From positions 1-22,643 of the forward strand of contig USMD01000019.1 in the NCBI GenBank assembly GCA_900555725.1: 22,643 nt of DNA. The letters are read 5' to 3'. The notes under the pieces are model-generated. The model was not told the DNA's origin. It saw only the letters and a program-made list of their open reading frames with translations, and did not search any database. The stretch is from an uncultured Garciella sp. GTDB taxonomy: Bacteria; Bacillota; Clostridia; Eubacteriales; Garciellaceae. A program made the position numbers and the translations under genes. Shown here piece by piece: positions 1 through 7,735 of this stretch (its first letter is position 1; the number at the start of each line of letters is the position of its first letter).

Positions 1-42
1 CGCGTAAGATCGTCGGCAGCGTCAGATGTGTATAAGAGACAG
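1..42 (+). other. Nextera read-1 adapter with i5 index (non-genomic)
   Basis: Positions 10-42 are the Illumina Nextera read-1 transposase adapter, ending in the 19-bp Tn5 mosaic end at 24-42. Positions 2-9 read GCGTAAGA, which I recall as i5 index S517, and position 1 fits the last base of the flow-cell arm. This is library sequence left in the assembly. Genomic sequence starts at 43. Confidence 0.97.
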
Positions 43-165
43 AGATTTAATAATATACCAGTTATAGGGTGTGCATATGGTTATGCACCCGAAGAAATAC
101 AAGGAGCTACGGTTATTGTAAAAAATCCAAGTGAGATTTTTGATGCAGTCAAGCAGTTAATATAA
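43..165 (+). CDS. HAD-family phosphatase, C-terminal fragment (5' partial)
   Basis: An open frame runs from the adapter junction to a TAA at 163-165 and encodes about 40 residues. They read as the end of a HAD-superfamily hydrolase of the phosphoglycolate phosphatase/Gph type: a short strand (IPVIGCAYGY), the PEEI turn, a second strand (ATVIV), then a closing helix (SEIFDAVKQLI). In this family that segment follows the motif IV aspartates, which would lie upstream of the contig. The stop is 17 bp before the next regulator start, so the two are probably co-transcribed. HAD enzymes near sugar PTS genes often dephosphorylate sugar phosphates, but the substrate cannot be told from this tail. The gene is cut by the library end and need not be broken in the genome. 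Confidence 0.65.
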   Translation, partial: RFNNIPVIGCAYGYAPEEIQGATVIVKNPSEIFDAVKQLI

Positions 166-182
166 GGACTGGGAGTGGGTGA

Positions 183-2267
183 ATGAACAAACGAATTATA
201 TCAATTATTCAGAAATTGTGCAAATTAGAAAAAAATATAAATATTTCTGACTTGGCAGAAGAATTTGAGGTTTCACAGAGAACGATTCGGAATGATTTAA
301 ATATAATCAATGAAACCTTAAAGGAATACGGATTTTCTGAATTGGCATTGAAAAAGGGTGGAAGCATTTCCAGAGATAATAAATTTATTAATATATTATC
401 ACTTGTTTCTAAGATAAATCTTTATGAGTATAAACTTTCCAAAGAAGAACGAAAGAGAATTACATCCATGTTACTTGTTAATTCCTCAGAATATATAACA
501 CTTTCTATGATTGCTGATAATTTATTTGTTAGCCGGGCTACTATTATTAATGATTTGAATGAAATAAAGGCATTTATAAAAAAAGGGAATCTGGAAGTGT
601 TATCACATCCGAATAAAGGACTTCGTGTAGAGGGAAACGAAAGTGATAAAAGATTATTTTTAATGGGGTTATTCAATTCGAATGCTAGCATTGTAGAAAA
701 AAATATACTAGAAAAGTACATTAGTGTATCGGTAAAGGACAAGATAGTGATTCAAAAAATTCTTTATGAACAAGAGCATGTACATAAGAATTTTCTAATA
801 GATAATTCTTTTCAGAAAATGCTGATTTATTTGGGGATTATGGTAAACCGCAATATGCGAGGAGAATATGTGGAAGTTAGAAGAAAAAAGGATAACAGTA
901 AATATCGTATGGCACAGGACATCCTTAAATATATTTCTCAATATTGTCATATTAATACCACAGAGGATGAAGTACAGTTTTTAAGTGAAATTCTAACTAA
1001 GGCTAGGTATATGAAGCAAAATATTTTAGATAAAAATGCTATAAAAGTTCAGTTTATTACTCGACAATTTATTGAAAGTATTTCAGAAGAAATTGGGATC
1101 AACCTAAATGGAGATTATGATTTTTTTGAAAATTTGTCAAATCATCTGGAATCAGTACTTGCTTCCACACCTCCTATTTATCCGAATAACCCGATAATTA
1201 ATGAGGTTATGGAAGAAAATCAAGAAGTAGTTAGAGTTGTAAAAAAAGAGTTGAGCATAATCAGGAAATATGCGGGAAGAGAAATCACTGACATTGAGAT
1301 GGGATACATTGCAGTCCATGTATGTGCGGCGATAGAGCGAAAAAAAAATAAGGAGATTGCATTTCATGTTATTGTTGCTTGCAATGCAGGAATTGGAACA
1401 TCTCAATTATTGCTAGAAAAATTAAAAAAGCATTTTAATTTTCAGATAGTTGATATTATATCTTCTCACGAAGCAAAAAATCTGGATTCTGGAAAAGCAG
1501 ATTTTATTATTTCAACGGTTCCATTGAAAGATTGTAAACTAGATTATATAATCGTTTCACCTTTGCTAAGTGATGAAGATTATATTCGGGTAGGAAATAA
1601 AATTGACACATTGCGTAATAGCAGACATTTACCTTCACGTGTGAAAAAAAAGGGACTAACAGCAAAGGGATTGTTGGATGAAATTATACCGGTTGTATAT
1701 GATATAGCTCCGGAGGACGCGCCGATTTTAATAAAAAAATTAAGAGAAATAATATGGGAATATTTTAAGCAGCCCATGGATAAGGAGACAGAAATTTTTT
1801 TACCATCTTTGCATCATTTACTTCCCCATACTCATATAGAATTAGATGTGAAATGTAAGGATTGGCGAGAGGCGATATATAAATCGGGGAAAAAACTCTT
1901 AGAGCTTGGATATATTGAAAAAAGATATATTGATGCAATGATTGAGAATATCGAGGAGAACGGTCCCTATATTGTGCTTTCTAAAGGATTTGCTGTTCCT
2001 CATGAAGGATTGGAACAGGGAAGTATAAAAGTAGGAATGAATTTAATTCGCTTGAAAACTCCAGTACCTTTTGGGGATGAAGAAATGGATCCGGTAGAAT
2101 TTGTTTGTTGTCTGAGTACAGTAGATGATAAAACACATTTGAAAGCATTTTTTAATTTGGTCAATATGCTTAAAAATGAAGATTTTAAAGAAAAATTACA
2201 TATTTGTAAAACGCCAAAAGAAGCGGCTACTATTATTAAAAAATATGAATATAGGATTGTGGGATAA
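183..2267 (+). CDS. PRD-containing PTS-type transcriptional activator (MtlR/BglG family)
   Basis: A 694-aa regulator with the full MtlR-type domain order. It has an N-terminal winged HTH (about 1-60, SQRTIRNDLN recognition helix), a second Mga-like HTH (about 85-150), PRD1 (about 190-280), PRD2 (about 290-395), a galactitol-type EIIB domain (about 395-485, Cys400 in ACNAGIGTS) and a fructose/mannitol-type EIIA domain (about 545-690, His607 in AVPHEG). PRD2 keeps the expected His321 and His379. In PRD1, Tyr216 sits where a histidine is usual, judged by eye. Family members bind DNA and are switched by PTS phosphorylation of these His and Cys residues, so they sense both carbon status and their own substrate. 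It lies 237 bp upstream of gatA on the same strand and is the likely activator of the galactitol operon. A GGGAG ribosome site precedes the ATG. Confidence 0.9.
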   Translation: MNKRIISIIQKLCKLEKNINISDLAEEFEVSQRTIRNDLNIINETLKEYGFSELALKKGGSISRDNKFINILSLVSKINLYEYKLSKEERKRITSMLLVNSSEYITLSMIADNLFVSRATIINDLNEIKAFIKKGNLEVLSHPNKGLRVEGNESDKRLFLMGLFNSNASIVEKNILEKYISVSVKDKIVIQKILYEQEHVHKNFLIDNSFQKMLIYLGIMVNRNMRGEYVEVRRKKDNSKYRMAQDILKYISQYCHINTTEDEVQFLSEILTKARYMKQNILDKNAIKVQFITRQFIESISEEIGINLNGDYDFFENLSNHLESVLASTPPIYPNNPIINEVMEENQEVVRVVKKELSIIRKYAGREITDIEMGYIAVHVCAAIERKKNKEIAFHVIVACNAGIGTSQLLLEKLKKHFNFQIVDIISSHEAKNLDSGKADFIISTVPLKDCKLDYIIVSPLLSDEDYIRVGNKIDTLRNSRHLPSRVKKKGLTAKGLLDEIIPVVYDIAPEDAPILIKKLREIIWEYFKQPMDKETEIFLPSLHHLLPHTHIELDVKCKDWREAIYKSGKKLLELGYIEKRYIDAMIENIEENGPYIVLSKGFAVPHEGLEQGSIKVGMNLIRLKTPVPFGDEEMDPVEFVCCLSTVDDKTHLKAFFNLVNMLKNEDFKEKLHICKTPKEAATIIKKYEYRIVG

Positions 2268-2365
2268 GGAAAATACAGAAACGTTCACTTAAAAGGTTAA
2301 CATACATACAATACTTACGGAATTAAATAGAAGGCTTAAATCATTTCAAAATATTTGGAAAGAAT

Positions 2366-2440
2366 TTTGACTGTTCTATTTTTTTGCAAAAACCAAGGAA
2401 AAACCTTTGACTGTTTTTTGCAGAAAAGCCATGTTAATAT
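2366..2440 (+). promoter_or_regulatory. gat operon control region with direct and nested inverted repeats
   Basis: The regulator-gatA gap contains two direct repeats 40 bp apart, at 2366-2394 and 2406-2430. Both start TTTGACTGTT, run through a T-tract to TTTTTTGCA, and end with an A-tract and CC. Within this block TGCAAAAA (2385-2392) faces TTTTTGCA (2415-2422), with AAGG (2395-2398) facing CCTT (2404-2407) inside. An extended -10 (TG-T-TAATAT, 2432-2440) follows. TTGACT at 2407-2412 looks like a -35 but is too far from it. The repeats are probable binding sites for the adjacent MtlR-type activator, which often compensates for a poor -35. The exact start of transcription is not resolved. Confidence 0.45.
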
Positions 2441-2504
2441 ATGTGTAGAAATAGAAAGATAAAGCCGGCTTATAATCAATCTTATAGAATTTGGAGGAAA
2501 TAAA

Positions 2505-2972
2505 ATGATTTGGGAGGAACTGAAAGGTTCACTTATTTTTACTGAACTGAAGGCAAAATCTTATGAAGATGTAATGCGTCAAATGGGTAGGGTTTTAGTT
2601 CAGGAAGGTTATACAAAGGAATCTTATCCAGATGCGTTAATCACAAGGGAAAGGAAATTTCCTACAGGGATTGATATAAATGGGGTGGGAGTAGCAATTC
2701 CACACACAGATGTCAGCCATGTAAATAAGGCAGGCATTGCCATAGGAGTGCTAAGTCGGCCTGTTACATTTGTCCAGATGGGAACAGATGACGCAACGGT
2801 TGAGGTGCAGCTTGTGTTTATACTTGCTGTTGCAAATCCGGATGAGCACATTGAACAGTTACAGAGAATTATCAGCATTATTCAGGATAAAGATGTGCTG
2901 AATCGACTTTTAAAAGTAAAAGATAAGAATGAGGTTGTAGAAATTATTAGACAAAAGGAGAATGTGTTATGA
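2505..2972 (+). CDS. gatA: PTS galactitol EIIA component
   Basis: A 155-aa cytoplasmic phosphocarrier of the fructose/mannitol EIIA superfamily, GatA type. It takes phosphate from HPr onto His67 (GVAIPHTDV) and passes it to GatB. The stretch RERKFPTGIDI just before the active site is typical of galactitol EIIA proteins, and the length matches the family. A strong GGAGGAA ribosome site precedes the ATG. The stop overlaps the gatB start by 4 bp (ATGA), which indicates translational coupling. As first gene of gatABCD-kinase-aldolase it fixes the operon start. EIIA proteins of related hexitol or ascorbate systems look similar, but the neighbouring GatB/GatC/GatD support galactitol. Confidence 0.88.
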   Translation: MIWEELKGSLIFTELKAKSYEDVMRQMGRVLVQEGYTKESYPDALITRERKFPTGIDINGVGVAIPHTDVSHVNKAGIAIGVLSRPVTFVQMGTDDATVEVQLVFILAVANPDEHIEQLQRIISIIQDKDVLNRLLKVKDKNEVVEIIRQKENVL

Positions 2973-3250
2973 AGAAAAAAGTAATTGTAGCATGTGGTGG
3001 AGCAGTAGCAACATCAACAATTGCTGCAAATAAGATAGTAGAATTGTGCAAAAAGAATGGGATTGACGTGGAAATTTGTCAGATGAGAATTTCTGAAATC
3101 GGTTCAAATCTTTCGGGAGTGGATTTGATTGTTACAACATCTAAGGTAAAAAGAGATTATGGAGTACCGCTTATTACTGGTATGCCATTTATTTCTGGGA
3201 TAGGTGTAGAAAAAACAGAGGCATCTATTTTAAAGGTGCTTCAAGGATAA
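2969..3250 (+). CDS. gatB: PTS galactitol EIIB component
   Basis: A 93-aa cytoplasmic phosphotransfer protein of the galactitol EIIB family. The active-site cysteine is Cys9 in the N-terminal loop (VIVACGGAVATST), right after the first strand as in GatB. It receives phosphate from GatA and gives it to galactitol during transport by GatC. It overlaps gatA by 4 bp, and gatC follows after 21 bp. The length equals the family norm and all expected features are present. The second half (VDLIVTTSKVKRDYGVPLITG) matches the usual GatB strand-turn pattern. Confidence 0.9.
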   Translation: MKKKVIVACGGAVATSTIAANKIVELCKKNGIDVEICQMRISEIGSNLSGVDLIVTTSKVKRDYGVPLITGMPFISGIGVEKTEASILKVLQG

Positions 3251-3271
3251 TACAAGAGGGAGGGGTAATAT

Positions 3272-4639
3272 ATGTTAAATGTTTTTTCAGATGCAATTCA
3301 GTATATACTTGATATGGGTGCTTCGGTTATGTTGCCAATAGTAATTGCAATTATCAGTATTTGCATTGGTGTAAAAGTAGGAAGAGCTATCCGTTCTGGT
3401 TTAGTGATGGGTGTTGGCTTTGTAGGAATGGGTTTAATTGTCGATATGATGAATGCAGAGTTGGGATCAGCAGCACAGGCAATGTCTGAAAAATTTGGTA
3501 TATCATTAAGTGTTGTGGATATTGGTTGGCCGGGGGCATCCCCTATGACATGGGCATCTAACATTGCCACTGTATCAATTCCCATTGCCATTTTGGTAAA
3601 TATAGTGATGCTTTTGTTTAAATTGACGAAGACTGTAAACATTGATATTTGGAATATTTGGCATATGACGTTTACTGGTGCGATTGCTTATACTGTTACA
3701 GGAAATTTTTGGATTGGAATTCTAGGTGTAGTAGTGCATGCTGCAATTTCGTACAAGCTAGGAGACTTGTGGGCACCTTTGATGACTGATTATTTTGAAC
3801 TGGAGGGACTTGTAGTGCCTCATGGTACTTCTGCTTATATGGGGCCTATTGCCTGTTTGATAGATGCAATTTTGGACAAGATTCCTGGAGTTAAAAATAT
3901 TGACATAACAGCTGATTCTTTACAGGAAAAGGTTGGTATTTTAGGAGAGCCTATTGTAATTGGTGGTATTTTGGGAGCTATAATAGGGTTTCTTGCTGGT
4001 TATACTCCTCAGAAAGCATTACCTTTAGGGGTAGAAATGTCAGCTGTTATGGTTCTGATGCCAAAAGCCGTAAAGTGTATTATGGAAGGTTTGATGCCAT
4101 TATCAGAACGTGCAAAAGAAGTTTTAACTAAAAAGTTTAAAAATTCAGAGTTTTATATAGGATTAGATCCAGCAATTCTTTTAGGAGACCCGCAGGTTGT
4201 GACAACGGGATTAATATTTATTCCACTCACTTTGTTAATTGCTATTATGGTTCCAGGAAATAGAGTCCTGCCTTTTGGTGATCTGGCTACTATTGGTTTC
4301 TTTATTGCAATTGCAGTAGCTGTGCATAAGGGAAATATCTTCAGAAGTCTTTTTTCTGGAAGTGCTATTATGTTTATGACGATCTGGATTACAAATCAGA
4401 CCATTCCATGGATGACAGAACTGGCTAAAACAACTGGCTTTACAGAAGGAACAAATTTGGTGGCAGCTTTAGATCAAGGTGGTTGTCCGATTACCTATGT
4501 ATTCACACAAATATTTACTAGGGAAAATATTATGGGAATGTTAACGATTGCTATTATTTATGTAGTATGTTTGCTGTTTGCAATTCGTCATTCTAAAAAG
4601 AGAATGTCAGTATTGAAAGAAAAAGAAATGGAAAATTAA
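3272..4639 (+). CDS. gatC: PTS galactitol EIIC permease
   Basis: A 455-aa polytopic inner-membrane protein of the EIIC-GAT family, with about ten hydrophobic segments along its length. It forms the galactitol channel, working with GatA and GatB so that the sugar alcohol enters as galactitol-1-phosphate. Family-like stretches include the N-terminal segment with GVKVGRAIRSG, the polar GWPGASPMTWAS loop near residue 90 and the LDPAILLGDPQVV segment near residue 300. A GGGAGGGG ribosome site precedes the ATG, and the gene sits between gatB and gatD with short gaps. The length is close to E. coli GatC. Relatives may carry other polyols, so galactitol is assigned mainly from context. Confidence 0.88.
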   Translation: MLNVFSDAIQYILDMGASVMLPIVIAIISICIGVKVGRAIRSGLVMGVGFVGMGLIVDMMNAELGSAAQAMSEKFGISLSVVDIGWPGASPMTWASNIATVSIPIAILVNIVMLLFKLTKTVNIDIWNIWHMTFTGAIAYTVTGNFWIGILGVVVHAAISYKLGDLWAPLMTDYFELEGLVVPHGTSAYMGPIACLIDAILDKIPGVKNIDITADSLQEKVGILGEPIVIGGILGAIIGFLAGYTPQKALPLGVEMSAVMVLMPKAVKCIMEGLMPLSERAKEVLTKKFKNSEFYIGLDPAILLGDPQVVTTGLIFIPLTLLIAIMVPGNRVLPFGDLATIGFFIAIAVAVHKGNIFRSLFSGSAIMFMTIWITNQTIPWMTELAKTTGFTEGTNLVAALDQGGCPITYVFTQIFTRENIMGMLTIAIIYVVCLLFAIRHSKKRMSVLKEKEMEN

Positions 4640-4658
4640 GTTAGACGGAGGAATTGAT

Positions 4659-5708
4659 ATGAAAGCAGGAGTTATACATGCTAGGGAGGACATTCGTTAT
4701 GAGGAAATAGAAAAACCAGTGCCTGGAAAAGGTCAAGTACTAATTAAAGTAAAGTATACTGGAATTTGTGGATCTGATGTGCCAAGAGTTAACGGTAATT
4801 CTTGTCACTTCTTTCCAAATATATTAGGCCATGAGTTTTCTGGTATGGTCGCACAGATTGGAGAGGGAGTTAGTGCTGTTAAAGTAGGGGACTATGTGGC
4901 TGGTGTGCCGCTGATTCCATGTATGAAGTGTGAAGATTGTCAAAAAGGAAATTACTCGTTGTGTAAAAATTATAGTTTTATAGGATCTAGAGAATTTGGT
5001 AGTTTTGCAGAATATGTGGTGGTTCCGGAGGGAAATGTTGTACCGTTTGATAGAGACATTTCTTTTGAGCAGGGAGCATTCTTTGAACCGGCTACCGTGG
5101 CACTTCATGGACTTTGGTGTGTTCTTTATGAAGGTGGCAAGACAGTTGCTATTTTAGGTGGTGGTACGGTAGGAATGTTTGTGATGCAATGGGCGAAAAT
5201 TTTTGGTGCTAGGGAAACCGTAGTATTTGATATTGCTAATGAAAGGCTAGAACTGGGAAAACGTTTGGGAGCTACTGCTGGAATCAATACATTGAATGAA
5301 GGATTTATGGAAAAAGCAATGGAATTGACTGGTGGTAGAGGATTTGATTATGTTTTTGAGACGGCAGGAAATACCATTACCATGAAAATGGCATTTGAAC
5401 TAGCTGCCAATAAGTCACATGTGTGTTTTGTTGGAACTCCTACAAAGGAATTGAAATTTTCTGTAAAGGAATGGGAAAACATGAATCGGAAAGAGTTTAC
5501 ACTGACAGGCTCGTGGATGTCTTACAGTGCTCCATTTCCAGGCAAAGAGTGGGATCTTGTAGCACATTACTTCAAGACAGGTGATTTAAGAATAGATGAT
5601 TCCTTTATTTTTAAAAAAATTCCTTTAAGTCGTATTGCAGATGCTTTTATGATGTACAGAATACCAGGTACTGTGAAAGGGAAGATATTAATTGACAGTG
5701 AAAGATAG
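4659..5708 (+). CDS. gatD: Galactitol-1-phosphate 5-dehydrogenase (zinc-dependent MDR)
   Basis: A 349-aa medium-chain zinc dehydrogenase that would oxidise galactitol-1-phosphate to tagatose-6-phosphate with NAD+. The catalytic zinc site is visible as Cys37 (GICGSD), His58-Glu59 (GHEF) and Glu143 (FFEPA). The structural zinc site has four cysteines: Cys88, Cys91, Cys94 and Cys102. The Rossmann glycine motif GGGTVG lies at about 167-172, followed by an acidic Asp (VVFDIAN) that favours NAD+ over NADP+. It lies directly after gatC and before the kinase in one operon, as the pathway requires. Sorbitol and threonine dehydrogenases share the fold, so substrate specificity is inferred from the PTS context. 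Confidence 0.85.
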   Translation: MKAGVIHAREDIRYEEIEKPVPGKGQVLIKVKYTGICGSDVPRVNGNSCHFFPNILGHEFSGMVAQIGEGVSAVKVGDYVAGVPLIPCMKCEDCQKGNYSLCKNYSFIGSREFGSFAEYVVVPEGNVVPFDRDISFEQGAFFEPATVALHGLWCVLYEGGKTVAILGGGTVGMFVMQWAKIFGARETVVFDIANERLELGKRLGATAGINTLNEGFMEKAMELTGGRGFDYVFETAGNTITMKMAFELAANKSHVCFVGTPTKELKFSVKEWENMNRKEFTLTGSWMSYSAPFPGKEWDLVAHYFKTGDLRIDDSFIFKKIPLSRIADAFMMYRIPGTVKGKILIDSER

Positions 5709-5717
5709 GTGATAGAT

Positions 5718-6647
5718 TTGATAACGACAGTAACATTGAATGCATCCATTGACAAGGCGTATTACATAAATGGAGAAATTAAAAATGGAACGGTTATGCG
5801 TGTTACCTCCTGCAGGAATTCTGCAGGAGGTAAAGGATTAAATGTTGCTAGAATTGTGAAACGGTGTGGTTCGAAAGTTTTAGCCACTGGGTTGGTAGGT
5901 GGATTCAATGGAAATTATCTGGAGACTTTGCTTGACAAAGATGGAATACCCTACAAATTTAAGCATGTGGAGGGGGAGACCAGGAGCTGCATTAATATTC
6001 TGGATGAGAAATATGGTTCCACGGAATATCTAGAACCTGGCTGTGAGATAACACCCGAAGAAGAAAAGCAGTTCATGGAACTGTTCCCCCATATTATAAA
6101 AAACAGTAATATTGTTACTATTTCAGGAAGCATACCCAAAGGTGTTAGCAAAGATATTTATGGGCAGATGGTTCTGGTAGCGAAAGAAATGGAGAAACAG
6201 GTACTTTTGGATACTAGTGGCCAACTTTTAAAAAGAGGGATCAATTCCTGCCCTACAATGGTAAAGCCGAACAAGGATGAAATAGAGCAGTTGTTCGGCA
6301 TAAAAATCAATGGAATAGAAGATATGATTGCATATGGGAAACAGATATTTGATTTTGGAATTCCGTATGTAGTTATTTCACTAGGTGGTGACGGAGCTTT
6401 AATGATATGTAAAGAAGGTGTATTTCATGGAAGAGCACCCGTGATAGATGTAGTAAATACGGTGGGGTGTGGAGATTCTATGGTAGGTGCCTTTGCAGTA
6501 GCCCTAGAAAGAAACAGTTTATCAAGAGAGATTTTGAGGTATGCTATCGCTGTTGCAACAGCGAATGCAATGTCACCGAATACTGGAGATTTTGAGCTGG
6601 ATAAATGTAAGAAACTTATTAAGGATGTAAAAATCGAAAAATTGTAG
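5718..6647 (+). CDS. PfkB-family hexose-phosphate kinase (tagatose-6-phosphate kinase / 1-phosphofructokinase)
   Basis: A ribokinase-fold sugar-phosphate kinase of the LacC/FruK branch. It has the glycine-rich substrate motif AGGKGLNVAR at about 36-45 and the PfkB signature NTVGCGDSMVGAFA, with catalytic base Asp253 (both numbered from the proposed start). In this operon it would phosphorylate tagatose-6-phosphate to tagatose-1,6-bisphosphate with ATP, feeding the next gene. A GTG directly after the gatD stop would give 312 aa. I prefer the in-frame TTG at 5718 (309 aa) because it gives the family-typical MITTVTLNASIDK and sits 6 nt after AGGTG. A perfect hairpin lies inside the AGGKG codons. 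FruK-type activity on fructose-1-phosphate cannot be excluded from sequence. Confidence 0.82.
   Translation: MITTVTLNASIDKAYYINGEIKNGTVMRVTSCRNSAGGKGLNVARIVKRCGSKVLATGLVGGFNGNYLETLLDKDGIPYKFKHVEGETRSCINILDEKYGSTEYLEPGCEITPEEEKQFMELFPHIIKNSNIVTISGSIPKGVSKDIYGQMVLVAKEMEKQVLLDTSGQLLKRGINSCPTMVKPNKDEIEQLFGIKINGIEDMIAYGKQIFDFGIPYVVISLGGDGALMICKEGVFHGRAPVIDVVNTVGCGDSMVGAFAVALERNSLSREILRYAIAVATANAMSPNTGDFELDKCKKLIKDVKIEKL
5803..5833. repeat. Perfect 13-bp inverted repeat inside the kinase gene
   Basis: Arms TTACCTCCTGCAG (5803-5815) and CTGCAGGAGGTAA (5821-5833) pair without mismatch around a 5-nt GAATT loop. It lies in codons for the conserved SAGGKG segment, about 85 nt into the gene. The right arm contains a Shine-Dalgarno-like AGGAGGT that the left arm would hide. 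No useful in-frame start follows it, so a regulatory role is only a possibility. Confidence 0.8.
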
Positions 6648-6662
6648 AAAAGAGGTAAGACT

Positions 6663-7517
6663 ATGCCATTAGTTACAACAAAACAATTATTATTAGATGC
6701 ACAGGAAAACGATTACGCAGTCGGAGCATTTAATGTTGAAAATATGGAAATGGTTCAGGCTGTAGTAGCAGCAGCTGAGGAATTAAAGTCACCAGTTATT
6801 ATGCAGACAACTCCGTCTACAGTAAAGTATGCCGATATGGCATATTTTTATGCAAATGTGAAGGCGGCAGCGGAAATGACTAATGTTCCAGTTGTGATGC
6901 ATTTGGATCACGGAAGTAGTTTTGAACTTGCCATGCAGGCTTTGAGAGCTGGATATATGTCAATCATGATTGACGGATCACATGGAACATTTGAAGAAAA
7001 TATAGTGATTAGTAAAGCAGTTGTGGATGTCTGCCATCCATGTGGAATACCAGTAGAAGCGGAGCTTGGAAAAGTTGGAGGAAAAGAGGATGATTTGGAA
7101 GGTGGAGAAGGGAATCTTTACACAGATCCTCAAGAAGCAAAAATGTTTGTAGAGAAAACCGGTGTGGATTCTCTGGCTGTTGCAATTGGGACAGCTCACG
7201 GTGTCTATAAAGGAATTCCTAAATTAGATGTGGAGCGTTTAAGCACAATTAGAGAGGTGGTTTCTATTCCTCTGGTACTCCATGGAACTTCTGGTGTTCC
7301 AGATGATGCCGTTGTGGAATGCATCCGAAGGGGAATCTGCAAAGTTAATTATGCAACAGATTTACGAATTGCTTTTTCTAAAGGTGTAAAATCAGTGCTG
7401 CATGAACATCCGGAAACTATTGATCCGAAGAAGTATAATGCTCAGGGTAGAGAAAAGGTAAAACAGTATGTGATGAGCAAAATCAAGGTTTGTGGAAGTG
7501 TAGGGAAAGCAAAATAG
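6663..7517 (+). CDS. gatY: Class II tagatose/fructose-bisphosphate aldolase
   Basis: A 284-aa zinc-dependent class II aldolase of the GatY/KbaY/FbaA family. It would cleave tagatose-1,6-bisphosphate to dihydroxyacetone phosphate and glyceraldehyde-3-phosphate. The catalytic Asp82 and zinc ligand His83 are in MHLDHG. The other zinc ligands appear to be His179 (GTAHGVYK) and His207 (LVLHGTSG). The phosphate-binding Gly/Ser loop and KVNYATDLR near 230 are present. Length matches GatY/KbaY. E. coli GatY works with a GatZ/KbaZ partner, and none is encoded here, so it may act alone like many Firmicute enzymes. It closes the galactitol operon. Fructose-1,6-bisphosphate is the main alternative substrate. 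Confidence 0.87.
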   Translation: MPLVTTKQLLLDAQENDYAVGAFNVENMEMVQAVVAAAEELKSPVIMQTTPSTVKYADMAYFYANVKAAAEMTNVPVVMHLDHGSSFELAMQALRAGYMSIMIDGSHGTFEENIVISKAVVDVCHPCGIPVEAELGKVGGKEDDLEGGEGNLYTDPQEAKMFVEKTGVDSLAVAIGTAHGVYKGIPKLDVERLSTIREVVSIPLVLHGTSGVPDDAVVECIRRGICKVNYATDLRIAFSKGVKSVLHEHPETIDPKKYNAQGREKVKQYVMSKIKVCGSVGKAK

Positions 7518-7529
7518 GAGGAGGATATC

Positions 7530-7685
7530 ATAGAAGACATTATAACCTATATAGGGAAAACGATGAAAAATGGGTTAAGGGAAAGTGAAGTAATAAAGAT
7601 TAAAAATATACTAAAAAGAGTGTTAGAATCTTCAAATTTTCAAAGGTCAGAAGGGATCTTGGATAAATATATTCCAGTGGAATAA
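7530..7685 (+). pseudogene. Short ORF after the aldolase with a lost or non-standard start (possible remnant)
   Basis: A strong ribosome-site sequence (GGAGGAGG, 7517-7524) directly follows the aldolase stop. At the normal spacing the codon is ATA (7530), followed by an open frame to TAA at 7683-7685, giving about 51 residues rich in Ile, Lys and Glu. The frame is the same as the aldolase, so it is also what TAG readthrough would add. The first ATG is at 7563 and would leave 40 residues (MKNGLRESEVIKIKNILKRV onward) without a good ribosome site. I recognise no domain. It may be a gene whose ATG mutated to ATA, a truncated remnant, or chance. Confidence 0.3.
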
Positions 7686-7688
7686 TAG

Positions 7689-7735
7689 CAAAGAGAGATC
7701 CCTATGAATCTAGGGTATCCTCTTTGTGGTTTTTG
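7689..7735 (+). terminator. Terminator of the gat operon
   Basis: CAAAGAG...CCCTA (7689-7704) pairs with TAGGG...CTCTTTG (7711-7726) around loop TGAATC, with a small internal mismatch. A T-run (TTTTT, 7731-7735) follows on the plus strand. It overlaps the end of the convergent regulator gene on the minus strand, where a T-run is poorer. Confidence 0.7.

Noticed and set aside
24..42. Tn5/Nextera mosaic end resembling a transposon terminus
   Set aside because: It is part of the sequencing adapter, together with index and read-1 sequence, not a genomic mobile element.
2268..2504. Possible sigma-54 promoter before gatA
   Set aside because: No GG-N10-GC element with flanking consensus was found, and the adjacent regulator is of the MtlR type without a sigma-54 interaction domain.
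2624..2878. Minus-strand 84-aa ORF over gatA
   Set aside because: It is a shadow of a well-supported EIIA gene in the opposite frame.
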